Positions 4,868 through 8,802 of a stretch of 8,802 nt of DNA are shown here, piece after piece; the first letter of the stretch is position 1, and each line of letters opens with the position of its first letter. The DNA comes from UBA9848 sp003454065. Lineage in GTDB: Bacteria > Spirochaetota > Spirochaetia > Sphaerochaetales > Sphaerochaetaceae. Below the pieces are notes generated by a model, which did not search any database, was not told the DNA's origin, and saw nothing but the letters and a program-made list of their open reading frames with translations. The DNA lies in the NCBI GenBank assembly GCA_946629155.1, contig CAMOXM010000055.1, positions 1-8,802 of the forward strand, given 5' to 3'. A program made the position numbers and the translations under genes.

Positions 4868-6952
4868 TCATTTTTTGCTATCAGATTCGCTATGAGCATC
4901 TTCGGCTATGACATAATCTATCTCAGGCACGAGGAATTTGCCGCTTTTGCGCCATTCCCGCACCGTCACATCCGCCTTGAACACCTCATTTTTGCACGTT
5001 GAGAAAAGATTGGCTTTTGTCGCAGCTCCTTTTTCCAACAGCTTTCTCGCTTGCGCTTCCGTTATCTTATGAAAAATTCCCGATTTCCGATAGATGACTT
5101 TAATGAAGTCGCCATCGCGATAGTTGTACGAATTTTCGCCTTTCCAGAAAGGAGGCAGCAGCTTCATGCGATTTTCTCTGATTGTCTCTGAATCCGCCTT
5201 TGCGCCCTTTATGATGGGGTCTATGCTCTCCAGAACGGATTTCACAAGGGTTTCGATGCTTGCCTCGCCGTTTTCTATCCTTTCCTGAATATTTTCCCAT
5301 TTGCGCGTCACTTCGGGGCTCATTATCTCTTCGGGAACGTTTTCCACATATCTATGGGCAAGCGGCGTGGATGCGACGAATTTGCCTGACATGATAAGGT
5401 ATCCGGATTCGAATTGGCGCTTGACTATCGCATCGCGAGTCGCCGGAGTGCCAAGCCCGTTCTTCTTCAAATGCGCGAGAAGGTCGGCGAGAGTGAATCT
5501 TTTCGGAGGTTTGGTCTTGCTCATCTTCACACGGCAATCGGAAAGCAAGAATTCCTTTTCATCGGTAAAAGGTATTTCTACGTTTTCCTCTTTCTCCTCG
5601 CCGTCGTCTTCGTCTGACAACGATTCGAGCCTGCTCCAACCCCGCTCGACCAATACGGTCTGGCAAACCTTGGCGATTCTGCCTTCCGGCAAATCGATTG
5701 TCAATGTTTTCCTGTGATCGACATCGTCTCCCATGAATTGCATGAGGTAGCGCTTGGCGATTTCGCAATAGCACAAATGCTCCATGTCGGTCAGTTGCGA
5801 CAAATCAGCGGAAACGTTCTGAGGGATTATGCCGAAATGCTCGGCCACCTTATCGCTATCGACAAAGCATTTGCTCTTGTAGCCGGGCTCTTCGCAATAT
5901 GCCATGTTCATGTCGCGAAGATTGGCCAAAACGGTTCGCACATCGCGATCATGACTATCGTAGTAGGACATCGGAAGCTCGCAATGCTCCGTCCTATTGT
6001 ATGTTATCAGGTTGTATTTGTCGCGAAGGCTCTGAGTCAATTCAAGGGTCTCATCGGGCTTGATCTTGAATCTCTGCATGTGCTTCTGCAAGGTCAGCAG
6101 CGAAAAAGGCATCGGCGGAACTCTGCGAACATCGGTTTCCTTGACTTCGCCTGAAAAATCCTTGCCATCTATAATCGATTTCAACTCTTCGATTTTAGCA
6201 GGATCGGACAAATATCCATATTCATCGAGCAATCTGTCATCCTTGGGCAAAACAACCTTTACCACGCATGATTTTCCATTGGCGAATGCTTTGAAAAACA
6301 ATGTTGCGAACTCACGCGAGGCAAAAGCCTCTATGTCCTTGTCCCGCTTGACAACCGAATAGACTACGAATGAAGCAACGCGGCCTATGTTGATTTTGAT
6401 TCCCGTCTGAAGCGTCTTGGCTCTCGACAAATTGAATCCATGGACCATATCGGCAATTCCTCTCGCCTCAGCGCTATCGCGCAAGCCTCTGTAAAGGGAA
6501 TTGTCCTTAAGCGATTCAAGCGATTTCTTCAGGGCCTCAGGGGTGGTGTCCGCCGTATTAAGCCTGGTTTCCTTCTTTTTGCAGCCGATGTCCAGCAATA
6601 CCTCATCTACGAGCAGCTGGCCTTCGGCATCCATGTCGCCTGCGTTCACGACCTCGTCTATCTCATCAAGTTCGAGAAGCGATTTCACATTGTCGTAGAG
6701 CTCCTGCTTGTCTTTTTTAACTTCCTTGGGCCAATAATTGCAAACGCAAATCGGCAAATCCTCAAGCCGCCACTTCGCCCATTTCGGATTGATTTTATAA
6801 GGCTCGACATGTTCCATGATATGGCCAGCGAGGTGCGTTATGTAATAATCGGAGCACATGTATGTCCTGTCGTTCACACGCTTTCCCTTCTGCCTGATGC
6901 ATTGGACGATATTTCTCGCTAAAACCGGTTTTTCCGCTATTATCAGTTTCAT
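4868..6952 (-). CDS. topB: Type IA DNA topoisomerase, TopB (topoisomerase III)-like, divergent
   Basis: A type IA topoisomerase of 694 aa that would relax or decatenate DNA through a transient 5'-phosphotyrosine link. The TOPRIM domain starts MKLIIAEKP (Glu7) and carries NAGDMDAEGQLLVDEVL (Asp106, Asp108, Glu110). The last part matches TopB's GQLLVDEVL, but the usual Arg of DxDREG is Ala109. The active-site segment is LITYNRTEHCELP with Tyr318 and Arg320, where TopB normally has YPR. GRVASF (190-195) replaces the usual GRVQTP. GLGTPATRDAIV is well conserved. The C-terminus has the TopB-type ITEAQARKLLEKG repeat and no CxxC zinc fingers. All residues needed for metal binding and cleavage appear present, so activity is plausible. 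It ends in TGA, 23 nt before the SulP start. ATG 6952 has no Shine-Dalgarno site but a TATAAC box just upstream. Housekeeping TopB or a mobile-element form cannot be distinguished. Confidence 0.9.
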   Translation of the reverse strand: MKLIIAEKPVLARNIVQCIRQKGKRVNDRTYMCSDYYITHLAGHIMEHVEPYKINPKWAKWRLEDLPICVCNYWPKEVKKDKQELYDNVKSLLELDEIDEVVNAGDMDAEGQLLVDEVLLDIGCKKKETRLNTADTTPEALKKSLESLKDNSLYRGLRDSAEARGIADMVHGFNLSRAKTLQTGIKINIGRVASFVVYSVVKRDKDIEAFASREFATLFFKAFANGKSCVVKVVLPKDDRLLDEYGYLSDPAKIEELKSIIDGKDFSGEVKETDVRRVPPMPFSLLTLQKHMQRFKIKPDETLELTQSLRDKYNLITYNRTEHCELPMSYYDSHDRDVRTVLANLRDMNMAYCEEPGYKSKCFVDSDKVAEHFGIIPQNVSADLSQLTDMEHLCYCEIAKRYLMQFMGDDVDHRKTLTIDLPEGRIAKVCQTVLVERGWSRLESLSDEDDGEEKEENVEIPFTDEKEFLLSDCRVKMSKTKPPKRFTLADLLAHLKKNGLGTPATRDAIVKRQFESGYLIMSGKFVASTPLAHRYVENVPEEIMSPEVTRKWENIQERIENGEASIETLVKSVLESIDPIIKGAKADSETIRENRMKLLPPFWKGENSYNYRDGDFIKVIYRKSGIFHKITEAQARKLLEKGAATKANLFSTCKNEVFKADVTVREWRKSGKFLVPEIDYVIAEDAHSESDSKK

Positions 6953-6959
6953 AACACTT

Positions 6960-6965
6960 GTTATA
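6960..6965 (-). promoter_or_regulatory. Candidate -10 box of topB
   Basis: TATAAC on the - strand occupies -13 to -8 relative to the topB ATG, the same place as TAGTAT in the ATPase promoter at 327-332. The -35 region is poor. No ribosome site lies between it and the start codon, so a leaderless transcript is possible. It sits in the 40-nt gap after the CPBP gene, so topB could be transcribed both from here and by read-through. Confidence 0.35.
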
Positions 6966-6992
6966 TTACTTATGTAAGTTTATTATCGCACA

Positions 6993-7751
6993 TTATGAAA
7001 TATGCGTTTCCATCTCTTTTCGACGCTTTCGCCCCAAACGGCGCACGAAATTCAAATCGGATAATCCTACCGATAAGAATCTGGCTACGCAGGCTGCAGA
7101 CAAGGCAAGCGGAACAAACTCGCACGCTAAACTAAGAAAACTGTCAGGCGGCAAATCGGATATGAAAGCGGAAGTGCCGCCCGCTATGGACGAATATGCC
7201 GATTTCACTGCGAATGTTGACATGACATTATTGAGGAAATGAAGCGCAAGAGGAACATAAATCCTATCGGAGACCTCATACAAATATGTGAAATACAAGC
7301 CGGCAATAAAATATATGAATAAAATCATTGCCTTATCAGAAGAACGCACGACTTCAGGGTTTCTGATATGCGCCAACGAGAACAACATGGATGCAAACAC
7401 GAACAAAATTTGTATCAGGATGCTCTTGATTCGGCTATCCTTGTCCTCATCATTGTCCTTATCTTCCGCAATATAGAGCTTTTTCCTCTTGAATAACGGA
7501 AATTTGAGCCGCAATAACAACTTTTTCGCCATTCCATACAGCAAGAAGCGAAACACGAACTCCTCTGCAGCGCACGAAGCAATCAAAAGCATGCAAAGGA
7601 ACGCTGTCTGATAGGAATTAAGAGCGAACCCATCAGCGCTTATGAATCTCAACGACAGCAGATAGCTGATACCTGTTCCGATTAGAAAAGAAGCGGACGC
7701 AGCTATCAATATCTGCCATGGCTTACAATTTTGCGGATTCAAGCTTCGCAT
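6993..7751 (-). CDS. CPBP-family intramembrane metalloprotease
   Basis: A membrane protein of 252 aa with the three CPBP (CAAX protease/bacteriocin-processing, ABI) motifs in order: EEFVFR (Glu63, Glu64, Arg68), FSLAH (Phe124 to His128), and HFLNN (His171). In this family the glutamate and histidines form an intramembrane metal-dependent active site. Bacterial members process peptides, confer bacteriocin self-immunity or have unknown roles. Hydrophobic segments lie near residues 12-33, 48-72, 110-127, 140-158 and 205-225. A strongly acidic loop (AEDKDNDEDKDSR, about 95-107) separates motifs 1 and 2. ATG 7751 is supported by GGAGGG 8 nt upstream. The start overlaps the end of the preceding gene by 29 nt, which suggests translational coupling. 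Its substrate is unknown and nothing nearby looks like a bacteriocin precursor. Confidence 0.87.
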   Translation of the reverse strand: MRSLNPQNCKPWQILIAASASFLIGTGISYLLSLRFISADGFALNSYQTAFLCMLLIASCAAEEFVFRFLLYGMAKKLLLRLKFPLFKRKKLYIAEDKDNDEDKDSRIKSILIQILFVFASMLFSLAHIRNPEVVRSSDKAMILFIYFIAGLYFTYLYEVSDRIYVPLALHFLNNVMSTFAVKSAYSSIAGGTSAFISDLPPDSFLSLACEFVPLALSAACVARFLSVGLSDLNFVRRLGRKRRKEMETHIS

Positions 7752-8226
7752 TTATGCGACCCTCCGATTGCTTGACATACCGCATATAGAATAAAGGACG
7801 GCTGACAAGACTTATCTTGCCATCGCTCGCTTCCTTGGCAATGGTCTCGGCTTCATTCGAATCTGCGGCAGCCTTCATATAGGAAAGGCATGCGCCGAAT
7901 CCCATCAGGACGCTTTCCAAAACGTACAAATTGAATTTCGCTTCTTTGCCATGCGATATGGCGAACAAATAATCAAATTTGCAATCATCGAACAAAGCAA
8001 TAAGCCCTGCGATAAAATTTTCTACATCCGATGGAATTCCCTTGCCATCCGATTCGAATGCGAAACCAAACTCGATTCCATCGGATGCGCCGGTTTCCTG
8101 CAACCTCGATTTCAAATCCCGAAAATCAACAACCTTTGAATATCCATGCTTTTCCAATTCGGCGGAAATCACATCGGAATTGTCATCGGAATAGAAAAAC
8201 CTGAGTTTGTTCATGTCATCACCCAT
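7723..8226 (-). CDS. Conserved-looking hypothetical protein, 167 aa
   Basis: I do not recognise a family. The protein appears soluble: no signal peptide or clear membrane span, with alternating strand and helix-like stretches such as NKLRFFYSDD near the start, GIEFGFAFESDG around 50 and DYLFAISHGKEAKFNLYVLESVL in the middle. The N-terminal half is acidic and the C-terminus is basic. It begins 3 nt after the stop of the beta-CASP gene and overlaps the CPBP gene by 29 nt, so it is almost certainly co-translated with both. ATG 8226 has only a weak, distant GGGGA upstream. The in-frame ATG at 8214 (MNKLRFF) is preceded at 4 nt by GGGTGA and may be the real start, giving 163 aa. Family overlap and tight packing make it a real gene, with function open. 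Confidence 0.75.
   Translation of the reverse strand: MGDDMNKLRFFYSDDNSDVISAELEKHGYSKVVDFRDLKSRLQETGASDGIEFGFAFESDGKGIPSDVENFIAGLIALFDDCKFDYLFAISHGKEAKFNLYVLESVLMGFGACLSYMKAAADSNEAETIAKEASDGKISLVSRPLFYMRYVKQSEGRINAKLESAKL
7760..7765 (-). promoter_or_regulatory. Shine-Dalgarno site of the CPBP gene
   Basis: GGAGGG on the - strand, 8 nt before ATG 7751 and within the coding region of the upstream gene. It fixes the CPBP start and explains how translation begins despite the 29-nt overlap. Confidence 0.75.
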
Positions 8227-8229
8227 AAG

Positions 8230-8802
8230 TCAAACCATCCCCTTCCATTTGGATACGAGCTCTTCGATGTCGGACGAAAGATAGAGCGTCTTATTCACAA
8301 GCTTACGCACTTTCTTCTTCTCCTGCAGATTCTGCGCTGCGCAAGTCTGCTTGAGTTGCGAAGCCACCGATTCAAGCGCTTTGAGCTGGACTTCGAGAAC
8401 TTTCAGGCTGCTGTCGATCTTGAGTTTCTCATCATCCGTCTCGAATTCCCTGTATTCTGTGGAAATTCCGTTGAAGCGCAATAGATCGAATGTTTCGCCG
8501 AACGATGGCGCGTAAGCGTTTATGCCATAGTCCTTATTGAGAAAACCGGCGAAGAACATTGCGTTCTTGTCTTCGCCATGAACCACGAACACCTGCTTGA
8601 GCCTTTCCTTGTCAAACCCTGAAATCCAATCGAGAATCCCTCTCTGATCCGCATGGCCCGATAATGCGGATGTGGTGAGAACCTCGGACTTGACATCAAT
8701 CGTGTCGCCGAATATCTTCACCGATTTGGCGCCATCGACTATCATCCGGCCCAAAGTCCCCGCCGCCTGATAGCCCGTGAAAAGAACAGTGGATTCCGAA
8801 CG
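8230..8802 (-). CDS. MBL-fold beta-CASP metallo-hydrolase, C-terminal part (cut by window edge)
   Basis: The C-terminal 190 residues of a metallo-beta-lactamase-fold protein of the beta-CASP type, usually an RNA-processing nuclease in bacteria and archaea. The reading frame is open to the window edge and the start lies outside. Visible motifs are FTGYQAAGTLGR, the SGHADQRGILDWI segment (beta-CASP motif with a metal-ligand His) and FVVHGE (another conserved His near the end of the hydrolase core). About 95 further residues follow, charged and helical with heptad-like hydrophobics (KVLEVQLKALESVASQLKQ), perhaps a dimerisation or RNA-binding tail. Bacterial relatives commonly end soon after the HGE region, so this tail is notable. 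It is the first visible gene of the - strand cluster and ends 3 nt before the next gene. The catalytic HxHxDH motif is not in the window. Confidence 0.85.
   Translation of the reverse strand, partial: RSESTVLFTGYQAAGTLGRMIVDGAKSVKIFGDTIDVKSEVLTTSALSGHADQRGILDWISGFDKERLKQVFVVHGEDKNAMFFAGFLNKDYGINAYAPSFGETFDLLRFNGISTEYREFETDDEKLKIDSSLKVLEVQLKALESVASQLKQTCAAQNLQEKKKVRKLVNKTLYLSSDIEELVSKWKGMV

Overview
The window looks like a moderate-GC bacterial chromosome segment. Shine-Dalgarno sites of the GGAGG type precede internal operon genes, and one upstream region has a sigma70-like promoter (TTTACA, 17 bp, TAGTAT). The gene content (ABC exporter, SulP permease, topoisomerase III, CPBP protease, beta-CASP hydrolase, decaying DUF4143-type ATPases) fits a host-associated anaerobe such as a gut or rumen bacterium, but nothing here fixes the phylum and I do not assign one.

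Region 1 (1-3512) is a disturbed accessory patch. Positions 1-250 hold no convincing gene, only a short palindrome and a relic of a repeat element. A DUF4143-type ATPase gene on the + strand (340-826) keeps its promoter, a 23-bp tandem repeat upstream, its Walker A end and its extreme C-terminus. It has two in-frame stops, a large internal deletion, and a 111-bp repeat element lodged between the two halves of its nuclease-like motif. An apparently intact ABC exporter gene follows (847-2577). Its last codons and stop lie inside a second copy of the 23-bp-period repeat, which seems to be a promoter relic of another ATPase of the same kind. A second, frameshifted and C-terminally truncated ATPase gene faces it on the - strand (about 3208 down to 2634). 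Upstream of that gene is a 184-bp element with perfect 21-bp terminal inverted repeats. Its right 111 bp match the element in the first ATPase.

Region 2 (3513-8802) is ordinary and densely packed. Five - strand genes read from a beta-CASP metallo-hydrolase (cut by the window edge) through an unrecognised 167-residue protein, a CPBP-family intramembrane protease and a divergent TopB-like topoisomerase to a SulP-type anion transporter without a STAS domain. Gaps are 3, -29, 40 and 23 nt, so a polycistronic unit is likely. TopB may also have its own promoter in the 40-nt gap.

The most interesting signals are the small terminal-inverted-repeat element family (one complete-looking copy, one truncated copy inside a gene, one possible relic), the repeat-bearing promoters of the ATPase genes, and the recurrence of a -10-like hexamer about 8-13 nt before start codons, which suggests leaderless transcripts. 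I see no clear new defence or biosynthetic system. The element family is the best candidate for something undescribed.
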